A DNA stretch of 64,000 nt from Haloarcula pellucida (GCF_014647235.1 NZ_BMOU01000007.1:189987-253986), one strand, 5' to 3'; shown: positions 32,949-42,230, numbered from the stretch's first letter. The notes: generated from the letters alone by a model not told the origin. Numbers and translations are program-made.

Positions 32949-35342
32949 TCACTCCCCGGCCCCGTCGCTGGCGAGGGGGAGATCCCGGGAGTCGTCGGTA
33001 CCGAGATGCGGTTGGTCCGCCGCCGTCTCGGCGTCCCCGGGGACGGTCGCTGCGACGGTCGGGTCGAACACGTCCGTCTCGCCGACGCTGTCCACGTCGA
33101 ACGTCGCGAGCAGGTCTCGGAGTTCGCTCGCCCGTTCAGAGAGGTGAGTCACGTCGGCCTCGACGTCTCCGACGGCATCGACCTGTTCGCCCGTCGCGTC
33201 GGCGACGGTCGCGGCCTCCTCGGCGGTCCGGTCGCTGATGTCGCCGACCGTCTCGACCATCGCCACGACTTCCTGTGCGGACTCGGCCTGTTCGCCGGTC
33301 GCACGGTCTATCTCACGCATCCCGCTGGTGGCGGCCTCGACGTCGTCGACGATGCCGTCGAACGCGACCAGTGCGTCTTCGACCGTCTCGGTTCCGGTGT
33401 CGACTTTCGACTGGGTCGCGTGAATCTCCTCGACGGTCCGCTCGACCTGTCCGCGCATGCGCTGGATGGACGACTCGATGTCGGCCGTCGCGTCGACGGT
33501 ACGGTCGGCGAGCGTCTTGACCTCGTCGGCGACGACGGCGAACCCGTCGCCGTCGATGTCGGCCCGCGCCGCCTCGATGTTGGCGTTGAGCGCGAGCATC
33601 GTCGTCTGGTCGGCGATGTCGGCGATGAGGTCGGTGACGGTCTCGACGTCGGTCATCAGCGACTCCAGTTCCTCGACCTCCGCGACGGCCCGGTCGGTGG
33701 ATGTTGCTATCTCCTCGAGGGCGTCGGCCGCGCCGGTGGCGGCGGCCCGACCGTCTCGACTCCGGTCGAGTGCGTCGTCGGCGCGCTCTCGGACCGAGTC
33801 CGCGGCGGCGGACATCTCTTCGACGGTGGCCGAGAGGTCGTCCAGTTCCTCCCAGACGGTCTGGAGTTCGTCGGACTGCCGTTCGGCGCCGTCGGCCATC
33901 TCGACGACGGCCTCGCGCACGTCGTCGCTGTGGTCGCGGACGGCGGCGACGTTCTCGGAGACGTCCGCGCTCGCAGCCTCCACCGCGTCGCTGAAGGCGC
34001 GTACTTCCCGAATCGTCGCCTCCCACTCGTCCATGACGTCGTTGTAGGCGGTCGCAATCGCCCGCATCGCGTCGTTCTCGGCGTCGGTCGACATCCGCTG
34101 GCTCAGGTCGCCCTCGGCACAGGCGTCCATCACCGCACCGTAAGCCGCGGCGTGCGCTTCGAGTTGCTCGTTTAGTTCGACCGCCCGCTCCCGGGTCCTA
34201 TCGGCCTCTTCCCGGGCGGATTCGGCCCGTTCCTTTGCGGCCTCGGCCTCGGAAATCTGCTCGCGCAGGGAGTCGCGCATCTCGTCGAACGCGCCGTACA
34301 ACTGGCCGATTTCGTCCCGCCGGTCGGAGTCCAGCGAGACGTCGAGGTCACCACGTTTCATCGCCGTGGCTTTCTCGGTGAGTTCGCTCAAAGCGCTCGC
34401 TGACCGCTTGCTGACGACGAGGGTGACGCCGCCGAGGACGAGGAGTGCGGAGAACAGCGTCAACAGGAGGCTCGATCCGATCTGGTTGCGCAGGCCGTAC
34501 GCGCTGGCGGCCGGCACCTGCGTCACGACGGTCCAGTCCAGCGTCGAGAGCGCCGCGTACCCGGCGACGGTGTCCCCGTCCCGGGCGAACCCGCTCGCGT
34601 TCGCACCCGTGCCGGTGACGGCGGCGCTCTCTGCCGTGAGTGCCGTCCCCAGCACGGTTCGCCCCTCGGTGTCGACGACGGCCGTCTCGCCGCCGGACGT
34701 TCCCTGATAGAACCGGTCCGCACGCGCCGCCAGATTCGCCTCGACGACGACGACGTGTTCGGTGTTCTGTGGCGCGGAACTGACAAACGCGAGGACGGTG
34801 TCGTTGGTCACCGACGACTCGTAGGGCTGTTCCGGGACGAGGACGGTGCCCGATTGGTCCGTCTGATTGTCGATGGGGGCCATGTTCTCGCCCCACGGGA
34901 CGCCCAACTCGCCGAGCGTCTTCCCGCTGAGGCCGTGGGCGGTGCTGGCCTCGATTGTCCCGTCGGAGGCCTGTACGTAGTGGACAGCGACGAAGGCGTC
35001 GGTCAGGTCCGTGGCCTCAAGGAGGAGGTAGTCCTTGATGACCTCGGGTTGTCCGTTCTGGAACTCACGTACGGACGAGAGGGTACGTGTCTGTCGGCGG
35101 AACCCGTTCACCCAGCTATCGAGGCCGTCGGCCTGTAACTCGGCCGTCGATACGACGCGGGACTCGACGCGCTGGTCGAGGGTCTGTGTGGCGTCGGCGT
35201 ACAGGAACGCCCCGATACCACCAGCGACCAGCATAGCCACCAGCAGGGCGGCGGCGAACTTTCGGACGAACCGTCTTCTGACGAGGTCTGGAACCAGCCG
35301 CGACGACCTGACGGCTTCCAGACGTGTATCTCGACTGGCCAT
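32949..35342 (-). CDS. halobacterial transducer (methyl-accepting chemotaxis protein), 797 aa
   Basis: Membrane receptor: TM1 at about 29-49, an extracellular Cache-like sensor domain to about 285, TM2 near 290-310, a HAMP domain (SKRSASALSELTEKATAMKRGDLDV region, split here), a second linker helix, then a long coiled-coil signalling domain with the conserved hairpin tip around FAVVADEVKTLADRTVDA. It signals to CheA/CheW to bias the archaellum motor. The ligand is unknown. The ATG at 35342 is chosen over a GTG nine codons upstream. Confidence 0.93.
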   Translation of the reverse strand: MASRDTRLEAVRSSRLVPDLVRRRFVRKFAAALLVAMLVAGGIGAFLYADATQTLDQRVESRVVSTAELQADGLDSWVNGFRRQTRTLSSVREFQNGQPEVIKDYLLLEATDLTDAFVAVHYVQASDGTIEASTAHGLSGKTLGELGVPWGENMAPIDNQTDQSGTVLVPEQPYESSVTNDTVLAFVSSAPQNTEHVVVVEANLAARADRFYQGTSGGETAVVDTEGRTVLGTALTAESAAVTGTGANASGFARDGDTVAGYAALSTLDWTVVTQVPAASAYGLRNQIGSSLLLTLFSALLVLGGVTLVVSKRSASALSELTEKATAMKRGDLDVSLDSDRRDEIGQLYGAFDEMRDSLREQISEAEAAKERAESAREEADRTRERAVELNEQLEAHAAAYGAVMDACAEGDLSQRMSTDAENDAMRAIATAYNDVMDEWEATIREVRAFSDAVEAASADVSENVAAVRDHSDDVREAVVEMADGAERQSDELQTVWEELDDLSATVEEMSAAADSVRERADDALDRSRDGRAAATGAADALEEIATSTDRAVAEVEELESLMTDVETVTDLIADIADQTTMLALNANIEAARADIDGDGFAVVADEVKTLADRTVDATADIESSIQRMRGQVERTVEEIHATQSKVDTGTETVEDALVAFDGIVDDVEAATSGMREIDRATGEQAESAQEVVAMVETVGDISDRTAEEAATVADATGEQVDAVGDVEADVTHLSERASELRDLLATFDVDSVGETDVFDPTVAATVPGDAETAADQPHLGTDDSRDLPLASDGAGE

Positions 35343-35382
35343 TCGTGTGGTCGTCCCCGGGTACCACACAAAAAGCTGTAAG

Positions 35383-35389
35383 ATATATA
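35383..35389 (-). promoter_or_regulatory. TATA box of the transducer gene
   Basis: ATATATA stands 41-47 bases before the ATG at 35342, giving a predicted leader of about 18 bases. The surrounding 35370-35458 stretch is AT-rich. Confidence 0.5.
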
Positions 35390-35458
35390 GCGTACTTGCT
35401 GAAATGTACTCCTGGTTTTATTTTCGCCACAAATATCAGAAATTGTAATGGTATCAAC

Positions 35459-36187
35459 TCACGCCGGCCGGAGCTTCGCCACGTAGTGCGGTCCCTGCTG
35501 TTCGACGTCGACGACGGTCCACGGCGTGTCGTCGACCAGTTCGCGCATCGTATCGGGGGCGACGTGGAGGTAATCGTGCCACTCGCCGACATAGCGACGG
35601 TAGCGGGTGCGGATGCGGACCCGACCCGGGAGCCGACCGTTCGCGCGGTTGCGCTCGTGGTAGTCCAGATGCACCTGTTCGTCGGTCATCGTCGGGTCCA
35701 TGCTCGATGCGACGAGCGCGGCGTCGCTCGTCGTCGCGTCGGCCAGCGCACCGAGTATCTCGGGCGCTCGCTCGGCACTCCCGACTAGCCCGAAGTTATT
35801 GCCCAGCATGAGGGCGGTGTCGAACTGCTCGTCGAGGCCGCCGGCGTCGACGACGTCGCACTCGCGGACGTCCTCGACCCCCCGGTCGCGTGCGACCGCC
35901 ATCGCGCCCGGAGACAGGTCGATGCCCGTCACGTCGTGGCCGCGCTGCTGGAGTTCCAGTGCGTGCCGGCCGGGGCCACACCCGACGTCGAGGACGTGCC
36001 CCTCGGCCCACTCCACGGCGGTGTGGTCGAGGTCGTCCCACTCCTCGGGTGTGGTGAAGTACACCTCCGGGCCGCCGGGGAGGTTCAGAAACCCGTCGTC
36101 GCGCTCGACCACTTCGAACGCCTCGCCGTGTTCGTGGTAGTCACGACACATCGCACCGAACGCGTCGGACTCTGGGAGGACTGCCAT
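35459..36187 (-). CDS. class I SAM-dependent methyltransferase, 242 aa
   Basis: Rossmann-fold methyltransferase with motif I VLDVGCGPGRHALEL (65-79) and an acidic end of strand 2 (VTGIDLSPGAM). A substrate domain rich in Tyr and Arg follows (about 175-230, RYRRYVGEWHDYLHVAP). The substrate is unknown. It ends 117 bases before the transducer start. Confidence 0.85.
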   Translation of the reverse strand: MAVLPESDAFGAMCRDYHEHGEAFEVVERDDGFLNLPGGPEVYFTTPEEWDDLDHTAVEWAEGHVLDVGCGPGRHALELQQRGHDVTGIDLSPGAMAVARDRGVEDVRECDVVDAGGLDEQFDTALMLGNNFGLVGSAERAPEILGALADATTSDAALVASSMDPTMTDEQVHLDYHERNRANGRLPGRVRIRTRYRRYVGEWHDYLHVAPDTMRELVDDTPWTVVDVEQQGPHYVAKLRPA

Positions 36188-36314
36188 GATTCCCGGCTCA
36201 CTCGGCCCGTAGAAAAGCGTTGCTCAGGGGTGTGTGAGCGTCCCGTGCCGTCTCGAATTCTGTCCTCGGTACTCGGACAGGAAACTTATGTCCCGCGGCG
36301 GGCTAGTGCCGGCT

Positions 36315-36689
36315 ATGAGTGACCAACGCTCCCTGCCGGTGCGAGCGGTGTGGTTCGTGCTGGTCGGGTGGTGGCTGACCGGCGTGTGGCTCTCGATAGC
36401 GTGGCTGCTCAACGTCACGATAATCGGCATCCCGCTTGGCATCAAGATGATAAACAGGGTGCCGCTGGTACTCTCGCTGAAACGGCGGGAGACGCTGGTC
36501 GAGGAGCGCGACGGCGGCAGCCAACACTCCCTGCTGGTGCGAGCGGTGTGGTTCCTGCTGGTCGGGTGGTGGGCCAGCGGCATCTGGACGGGCGTCGCCT
36601 ACACGCTGACGCTGACCATCGTGGGCATCCCGCTCGCCGTCTGGATGTACAACCAACTCCCCTACGTCGTCTCGCTGTACGACTACTGA
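36315..36689 (+). CDS. YccF-domain membrane protein, 124 aa
   Basis: Two copies of the YccF repeat, each opening with VRAVWF(V/L)LVGWW and running through a hydrophobic turn (NVTIIGIPLGI, TLTIVGIPLAV). YccF proteins are small inner-membrane proteins of unknown function. The two copies share a 46-base DNA match (36329-36374 and 36527-36572) with only two differences. The ATG at 36315 starts just before the first repeat. Confidence 0.85.
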   Translation: MSDQRSLPVRAVWFVLVGWWLTGVWLSIAWLLNVTIIGIPLGIKMINRVPLVLSLKRRETLVEERDGGSQHSLLVRAVWFLLVGWWASGIWTGVAYTLTLTIVGIPLAVWMYNQLPYVVSLYDY

Positions 36690-36729
36690 GCGCCGAAGGC
36701 TTCTCGTCGCTCCAGCACCATGTGGGTGT

Positions 36730-37050
36730 ATGGCAATCGGCCAGCTAGAGCTGGCGCTCCGGGTGGTCTCGGGGCTGTTCGTCATCCTCGCCCCGACGGT
36801 GATGTTCCTGGCCCTGTGGCGCGGGCTGGAGGCGATGCGGGACGACGAACTCATCGAACGCGCACAGCAGCGCGCCGAGGCGATGGAACAGTCGGGGTCG
36901 GAGTGGGACGTCGACGCTGCGGCAGTCGCGGCGACGGTGACCGGCGGCGACCCGGTGCCCGACGAGATGGTCGCCTGTCCCAGTTGCGGGAGGGAGAACC
37001 GAGCGGGCGTGACCTACTGCCGGCAGTGTCTGTGCGAACTCGACGACTGA
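36730..37050 (+). CDS. membrane-anchored zinc-ribbon protein (DUF7577-like), 106 aa
   Basis: One N-terminal membrane helix (about 8-30), a charged helical linker and a C-terminal zinc ribbon C83-x2-C86 and C97-x2-C100 (ACPSCGRENRAGVTYCRQC). This resembles the haloarchaeal DUF7577 type. Function unknown; the zinc ribbon may bind protein or nucleic acid at the membrane. Confidence 0.7.
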   Translation: MAIGQLELALRVVSGLFVILAPTVMFLALWRGLEAMRDDELIERAQQRAEAMEQSGSEWDVDAAAVAATVTGGDPVPDEMVACPSCGRENRAGVTYCRQCLCELDD

Positions 37051-37128
37051 TACCGGTCGTCGTAACTGGGCACCGGGACGACCGCGTCTCGGCACGCGGT
37101 CGTGCTGACACGACAGTCCGTCTGACTC

Positions 37129-37208
37129 ATACTGGTGGCTGTACCAAACTGAAGTAATTCGCCACCCCGGGGTGGCGAATATCTGTACGAACTTACAGCC
37201 ACCAGTAT
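37129..37208. repeat. 80-bp nested palindromic intergenic element
   Basis: Outer arms ATACTGGTGGCTGTA (37129-37143) and its exact complement (37194-37208) enclose a perfect 24-bp palindrome with half-site ATTCGCCACCCC (37157-37180). The right arm reaches the stop codon of the following minus-strand gene. The form is that of a short dispersed palindromic element or MITE, or a terminator between convergent genes. Confidence 0.7.
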
Positions 37209-38053
37209 CAGTCCCACCGCAGGTCTTCCTCGCCGACGTTCACGACGAGCGTCGGCGACGAGCGGTCGACGGTACAGTCGCTCCCTCGTTCGATGGTGTA
37301 GGTCGTCGACTCGGTCTGGTTCACGTCGACCGGGATGTCGGCCTCGACGCTGAACTGCCGCGTGACCCCGCCCGCGATGGTGTCGTCGCGGTTGTAGTCG
37401 CTGCCCTGATACGATACCCACACGTCTCGACGCGGCACGTCCTCGACGCCGGCCAGACACCCCTGTAGCCGCGGGAGCGACATCGCCCGGGTGAACACGA
37501 ACTCGTTGGTGACGGTCATCGTCCCGATGCGCTCTCGGGTCTCGACGTAGCGGGCCTCCGGATGGGCCGGCGGCGTGTCGACGGTGACCGACTGATTCGT
37601 CTGTAACTCGTAGGTGACGCCGCCGCCGACGGCGTCGACGCCCACGAGGACGGTACTCACGAGAACCAGTGCGACCACGACGCCGGCGGCGGTCCGGACC
37701 GGGAGCCCCAGCCCTCTCTCTCGGAGCGCGTATCCGAGCGCGACGAACAGGGCCGCCGAGAGCGCGAGCAACAGGAATATCCCGGTCTCGCCGGGGTCGT
37801 ACCGCAGGGCGACGTAGCCCACGAAGACGACGTACGAGAGCCCCGAGAGGGCAAACGCCACGACGTCGAGGACGTCGCGCTGGACGGTGACGCCGGCGAC
37901 GAAGAAGGCGACGAACGCAGCGAACAGCAGGGCGGCTTTCACCGTAATCGAGAGGCCGAACACCACGTCTCGGACGAAGTACACGAACGCCGCCGCGGCG
38001 AACACGACGCCGAGCGCGTACAGCAGTTTGCCGCTGTCGATGTCGAAGTTCAT
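37208..38053 (-). CDS. membrane protein with extracellular C-terminal domain, 281 aa
   Basis: Not recognised. Five to six hydrophobic segments occupy residues about 8-140, followed by an outside strand-rich domain with two Cys (GCLAG, GSDCTVD) that could form a disulfide, and several Asn-x-Thr/Ser sites (NQSVT, NQTES). The ATG at 38053 precedes the first membrane helix. Its end abuts the palindromic element. Confidence 0.6.
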   Translation of the reverse strand: MNFDIDSGKLLYALGVVFAAAAFVYFVRDVVFGLSITVKAALLFAAFVAFFVAGVTVQRDVLDVVAFALSGLSYVVFVGYVALRYDPGETGIFLLLALSAALFVALGYALRERGLGLPVRTAAGVVVALVLVSTVLVGVDAVGGGVTYELQTNQSVTVDTPPAHPEARYVETRERIGTMTVTNEFVFTRAMSLPRLQGCLAGVEDVPRRDVWVSYQGSDYNRDDTIAGGVTRQFSVEADIPVDVNQTESTTYTIERGSDCTVDRSSPTLVVNVGEEDLRWD

Positions 38054-38152
38054 GGAGGGCAACAGGGAGACACACTCGACTCTCCGATATGAATCTTGTT
38101 CGGAGTCGATAACCACCCCCTGTGCGGACGTCGGCACCGCTTACACGCAGTT

Positions 38153-39076
38153 TCACTCCTCGCCGACGACGACCCGACCGGGTTCGGCCATGTACGGGTG
38201 GCCGTACCCGCAATAGACCGTACACGCGAAGCCGAACGACCCGGTCGTGTCGACGACGAAGCCCAACTCCGCGGGCACCGTCGAGTGGTGCCAGAGGTAC
38301 GTCGTCGGGGCGAGCGTCCCGCCGAACGCCGGCCCCCAACACCCGCCCGGCCCCATCGGGCCCTGTCCACCGCCGGGACCGTATCCACCGCCCGGGCCTT
38401 GCCCACCACCGGGACCGTATCCACCGCCCGGGCCTTGCCCACCACCGGGACCGTATCCGCCACCCGGGCCTTGCCCACCACCGGGGCCGTGTGGCCCGTG
38501 ATGGCCGCCCCACGGACCGTCGCCGGGGCCGTACGGACCGCCACCCGGGCCCTGTGGCGGTTCTCCCTGTCCCCGGCCGCTGGGCCGGAGGAACGCGTCA
38601 CCGACGAGCGCGAGGCTGTGGTCGGGATACGCCGCTTCGGCGGCCTCGTGCAGCGCGTCGAGTGAGGTTCCTCGCGGAATGGGGATGGTCTGTTCGTTCC
38701 GCCGGGCGCGGTCCTCGGCCCCCGGGATACCCGCTCGGACTGCCTGTGGCAGGCGTTCGATGGCGCTGTCGGCTTCGACGTTGAACAGCGTCAGGCGGAG
38801 TTCGTCGCCGGGCGATAGCGTTAGCCGGTCCCGCTCCGTGCCGTCGGCGTCCAGCAGGAAGTACCCCCAGTGGTACGACCCGACGAAGGCCCGGACCGTC
38901 TCGCCCGTGCGTTCCTGCTGCGCGCCGTCCGTACTGGTCGCCGTCCCCTGTCGATTCACCGGTTGCGCGGTGCCCTCCTGACCGGCCGGTAGCAAGCCGG
39001 AACAGCCGGCGAGCGACGTACCAACCGCGAGCGCTACCATCTCCCGGCGCGTAACCGCTGGATACTGGTTACTCAT
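38153..39076 (-). CDS. Tat lipoprotein with CuA-like cupredoxin motif and Gly/Pro/Tyr repeats, 307 aa
   Basis: Twin-arginine signal (R10-R11) and lipobox LAGC with Cys25 predict export in folded form and lipid anchoring. The C-terminus has His263/264 and C285-x3-C289-x3-H293-x2-M296, the pattern of the CuA site of cytochrome c oxidase subunit II. A long Gly/Pro/Gln/Tyr-rich insertion (about 165-245) with three 12-residue repeats GGGYGPGGGQGP separates this from an N-terminal strand-rich part. It probably binds copper at the cell surface and may act in electron transfer or copper delivery; no partner oxidase is nearby. Confidence 0.75.
   Translation of the reverse strand: MSNQYPAVTRREMVALAVGTSLAGCSGLLPAGQEGTAQPVNRQGTATSTDGAQQERTGETVRAFVGSYHWGYFLLDADGTERDRLTLSPGDELRLTLFNVEADSAIERLPQAVRAGIPGAEDRARRNEQTIPIPRGTSLDALHEAAEAAYPDHSLALVGDAFLRPSGRGQGEPPQGPGGGPYGPGDGPWGGHHGPHGPGGGQGPGGGYGPGGGQGPGGGYGPGGGQGPGGGYGPGGGQGPMGPGGCWGPAFGGTLAPTTYLWHHSTVPAELGFVVDTTGSFGFACTVYCGYGHPYMAEPGRVVVGEE
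38365..38485. repeat. 36-bp in-frame tandem repeats
   Basis: Three near-identical 36-base units (the landmark GTAT recurs at 38381, 38417 and 38453), each encoding 12 residues of the Gly/Pro/Tyr region of the CuA-like lipoprotein. They are coding repeats, likely to vary in number between strains. Confidence 0.85.
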
Positions 39077-39211
39077 ACCGCCCCGGTCGACCGGCCCCCC
39101 GATTGCTATACGCTCCATTCACTATTCGGTCGGTTACCCGCTCGGGGTGCCGTGCTGTCCGGACGCCTCTCGCTTCGTCAGACGACCGCAACCCGACCGG
39201 TCGTCGTCCGC

Positions 39212-40240
39212 TCAGTCGTCTGCAGTGGCTCGTTCGCCGCTCGACCCGCCCGACAGCGGCGTCCGCTCGACGACCGTCCCGTCGTAGGTCGGGTACTGTT
39301 CGACGAGTTCGCCCTTCGGGACGTCGCCCTCCTCGACCATCTCTTCTAAGAGCCACCACGCCAGCTCGACGTGTTCGGACTTGACGGCGTAGAACTCCTC
39401 GGGGACGCCCAGTTCCTCCAGTCGGGCCTCGCTGACCCACGCCTTCCCGTAGACGAGGGTGCCGTCCTCGGTGACGTCGTCGAACTCACGGCGGATGTTG
39501 CGGGCCATCCGCTTGAGCCGGGAGCGGTGCTGGGCGGCGTCCTTGAAGACGCTCGTACAGAAGTACACCTTCTCGTGGTCGCCCATCGTCTCTAAGATGT
39601 CGTGGCTCCCCTCGACGGCGCTCATGTGGTCCTCTTTGAGTTCGAAGCCCTCCTCCTGCATCCGGCGGTAGTTCCCGTCGGACATCTCGAACTCGTTGAT
39701 GTTACAGAAGTCGGCGGCGCCCTCGTCTAAGAATTCGAGGAACTCCTCTTCGGCACGGATGCCCGGGATCTCGAACGCAGGGGTGAGACCTTCCTCGCGG
39801 GCGATGTACAGAATCTCCTCCCACTCGGTGCCGTGGAGGTCGCCCCACAGCTCCAGCGGCGGGTGGAAGCGAATCTCGTCTAAGCCCGCTTCGGCCAGCC
39901 GGCGCATGTTCTCGCGGCCGCCCGTGATTCCGGTGTAGAGGTGCGTGTGGTGGTCCTCGCCGAACTCGTCTTTCAGCAGCGAGAGGTAGTGACAGGTCCG
40001 GTCGAGGGCCTCCTGCGGTTCGCCGCCCGTGATGGAGGTACCCAGCGCGCTCATGCGCTTTGCCTCCTCGATGACGTCTTCGTCGTCCTCGACGGGACGC
40101 TCGTTGGCGTACATCTGGGTGACGTTCTTGCGGTTCTCCCCGAGGGGACAGTAGAAGCAGTCTCGCTGGTCGCAGTAGCCGTAGACGAACAGCACCATCT
40201 TCCCGCCTTTGGCGCACTGCTCGCAGCCCTCGGAGATCAT
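39212..40240 (-). CDS. radical SAM protein, 342 aa
   Basis: The 4Fe-4S site is C23-x2-R-x-C28-x2-C31 (GYCDQRDCFYCPLG), followed by SAM-binding TSITGGEPQEALDR. Two further cysteines precede it (C6, C9). The family of archaeal radical SAM proteins with CxxRxCxxC motifs is uncharacterised; the barrel region (LDEIRFHPPLELWG, PAFEIPGI) is intact. The substrate is unknown. Divergent from the MFS transporter. Confidence 0.85.
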   Translation of the reverse strand: MISEGCEQCAKGGKMVLFVYGYCDQRDCFYCPLGENRKNVTQMYANERPVEDDEDVIEEAKRMSALGTSITGGEPQEALDRTCHYLSLLKDEFGEDHHTHLYTGITGGRENMRRLAEAGLDEIRFHPPLELWGDLHGTEWEEILYIAREEGLTPAFEIPGIRAEEEFLEFLDEGAADFCNINEFEMSDGNYRRMQEEGFELKEDHMSAVEGSHDILETMGDHEKVYFCTSVFKDAAQHRSRLKRMARNIRREFDDVTEDGTLVYGKAWVSEARLEELGVPEEFYAVKSEHVELAWWLLEEMVEEGDVPKGELVEQYPTYDGTVVERTPLSGGSSGERATADD

Positions 40241-40371
40241 CGTGTACGGCTAGCACCGCGCCCAGCGGGAAAAAGCGTGCGCATCGTCGTCGGCGTGGTG
40301 TGGGTCGGCATGGGCCGGCTGGCGTCGACACCGCCCCCGGGCTTATCCCCTCGCCCGACCCACTCCCTGCC

Positions 40372-41694
40372 ATGTCCGACGCCGGCCGCCGCCGCGGCCT
40401 CGCAATCGTCTTCGCCGTCGTCTTCCTCGACTTGCTGGGCTTTGGCATCGTCATCCCCATCCTCCCTTTTTACACCCGGTCGTTCCCCGGCGGCACCGAA
40501 TTCGTCATCGGCCTGCTGGCCGCGTCGTACTCGGCGATGCAGTTCGGGTTCGCGCCGTTGCTCGGGTCGCTCTCGGACCGAGTCGGCCGTCGGCCGGTCC
40601 TCGTCCTCTCGCTGTGTGGCTCCGTACTGGCGTGGACGGTGTTCGGCCTCGCGGACGCGCTGTGGCTGCTCTTTGCCTCGCGGATGCTCGCCGGCGCGAT
40701 GGGTGGGAACATCTCGACGGCACAGGCCTACGTCGCGGACGTGACGCCGCCGGAGCGCCGGGCCGCCGCGCTGGGGTTCATCGGCGCGGCGTTCGGGCTG
40801 GGGTTCATCTTCGGGCCGGGTATCGGCGCCGTCCTCTCTTTCGACGCCACCGTCGCCGCCGTCGACGCGGCGTTGCCGGCAGCGGTCCCCATCAACCGCT
40901 TCTCCCTGCCCAGTTTCGCCGCCGCGTTCGCCAGTCTCTGTGGCGTCGTCGTCGCCCTCCTGTTCCTCCCGGAGTCACGGACGCCGAACGCTGGCGACGA
41001 CGCGACCGAACGCACCTCCTCGCTTGCCCAACTGCGCGCCGCCGTCGCCACGCCGGGACTGCGGGAACTGCTGAGCGCGTTCTTCCTCGTCTCCTTTGCC
41101 TTCTCCGGCGTCCAGATAATGTTCATCCCCTACGTCGCCGATATCTACGGCTACACGGCGGCCCAGAGCGCTCTCTTGCTGACCTACATCGGCCTGCTCG
41201 CCGTCGTGACGCAGGGCGTCCTCGTCGGTCGACTCACGGCTCGATACAGCCCGATCACCCTCTCGCTGGCCGGGACGGGACTGCTCGTCGTCAGCGTGGG
41301 GGCGCTCCCCTTCTCCCGGTCGCTCGGCGTCGTCTTCCCGGACCTTACCGCGCTGGCCCCGTTTCTCACCGCCGAACTGCTCGGTCTGCTGGCCGTCCTG
41401 ACGCTGTTGCCCGTCGGCAACGGCATCCTCTCGGTGACGCTGACGGCGCTGGTCTCACAGCGGGCCAGCGCGGACGTCCAGGGCAGCGCCTTCGGCGTCA
41501 CGCAGGGCGCGGGCAGCCTCGCACGCACCGTCGGCCCGCCGGTGATGGGTGGTCTCTATGCCGCCGTCGGCTTCTGGTCGCCGTTCGTCGTCGGTAGCCT
41601 CCTCTTACTCCCGGTGGGGCTGCTCGTGGCCAGACTCGGCACGCCGGAGGAGTCACCCGAACCACGGCCCGCAGACCCCGGTCACGTCAGATAG
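40372..41694 (+). CDS. MFS transporter (TetA/drug-H+ antiporter-like), 440 aa
   Basis: Twelve predicted membrane helices. The N-terminal pattern VFLDLLGFGIVIPILPFY and motif A GSLSDRVGRRPV are typical of DHA1/TetA-type exporters, and motif C GPGIG is in helix 5. Cargo unknown; a role in drug or metabolite efflux is inferred. Start at the ATG at 40372 just before helix 1. Confidence 0.88.
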   Translation: MSDAGRRRGLAIVFAVVFLDLLGFGIVIPILPFYTRSFPGGTEFVIGLLAASYSAMQFGFAPLLGSLSDRVGRRPVLVLSLCGSVLAWTVFGLADALWLLFASRMLAGAMGGNISTAQAYVADVTPPERRAAALGFIGAAFGLGFIFGPGIGAVLSFDATVAAVDAALPAAVPINRFSLPSFAAAFASLCGVVVALLFLPESRTPNAGDDATERTSSLAQLRAAVATPGLRELLSAFFLVSFAFSGVQIMFIPYVADIYGYTAAQSALLLTYIGLLAVVTQGVLVGRLTARYSPITLSLAGTGLLVVSVGALPFSRSLGVVFPDLTALAPFLTAELLGLLAVLTLLPVGNGILSVTLTALVSQRASADVQGSAFGVTQGAGSLARTVGPPVMGGLYAAVGFWSPFVVGSLLLLPVGLLVARLGTPEESPEPRPADPGHVR

Positions 41695-41731
41695 GGCCGA
41701 GTTTGATGTAACTCGAGGTACAGTTTCACGC

Positions 41732-42230
41732 ATGGCCGAGGACGGCGACGACCCGGTCGGTGGCTCACTCACGCCGGCGGACACGCTCGACGAACGGGTG
41801 CTGGCCCGCAGCGAGGACCTGATGCGCTACGTCGAGGTGGTCGCGGCACTCGTCCTCGTCGTCCTTTGCCATCGGCGTCTTCGACCTCGGCCTCCAGATC
41901 GTCCAACGCGCGCTCAGCGGCGACATCACGGACCCGCTGGTCGTCGTCGGATTCATCGACACGGCGCTCTTGCTGTTCATCATCGTCGAGGTGTACCAGA
42001 CTGTCGTCGCGTACACACAGGAGAGCGAGACCCGGCGTATCGTCCGACTGGTCATCTACACCGGCGTCATCGCGATGGTCCGGAAAGCGATCATCTTCCG
42101 AACCGGCGAGTACGCCAGCGAGCGGTCCGCGTTGTTCGCGGCGGCGGCGTACACCCTCATCATCCTCGGACTGGCGGCACTGCTCGTCGTCGAGCGACGC
42201 ACTCGCGAGGCGGCCACAGACGCCATCTAA
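41732..42230 (+). pseudogene. PsiE-like membrane protein gene broken by a frameshift
   Basis: The start MAEDGDDPVGGSLTPADTL runs in one frame to YVEVVAALVLVV near 41865, and the rest (AIGVFDLGLQIVQRALSGD through VVERRTREAATDAI) is in the +1 frame to a TAA at 42230. Joined, the product would be about 165 residues with four membrane helices, like phosphate-starvation-inducible PsiE-family proteins. The break is at CCTTTGCC, about 41871-41878; one extra T, or loss of a CT pair, explains it. It may be a true pseudogene or a base-calling error. Confidence 0.7.

Noticed and set aside
38365-38485. Regular 36-bp repeats resembling a CRISPR array
   Set aside because: Units are directly adjacent with no spacers, and each encodes 12 residues in frame of the CuA-like lipoprotein.
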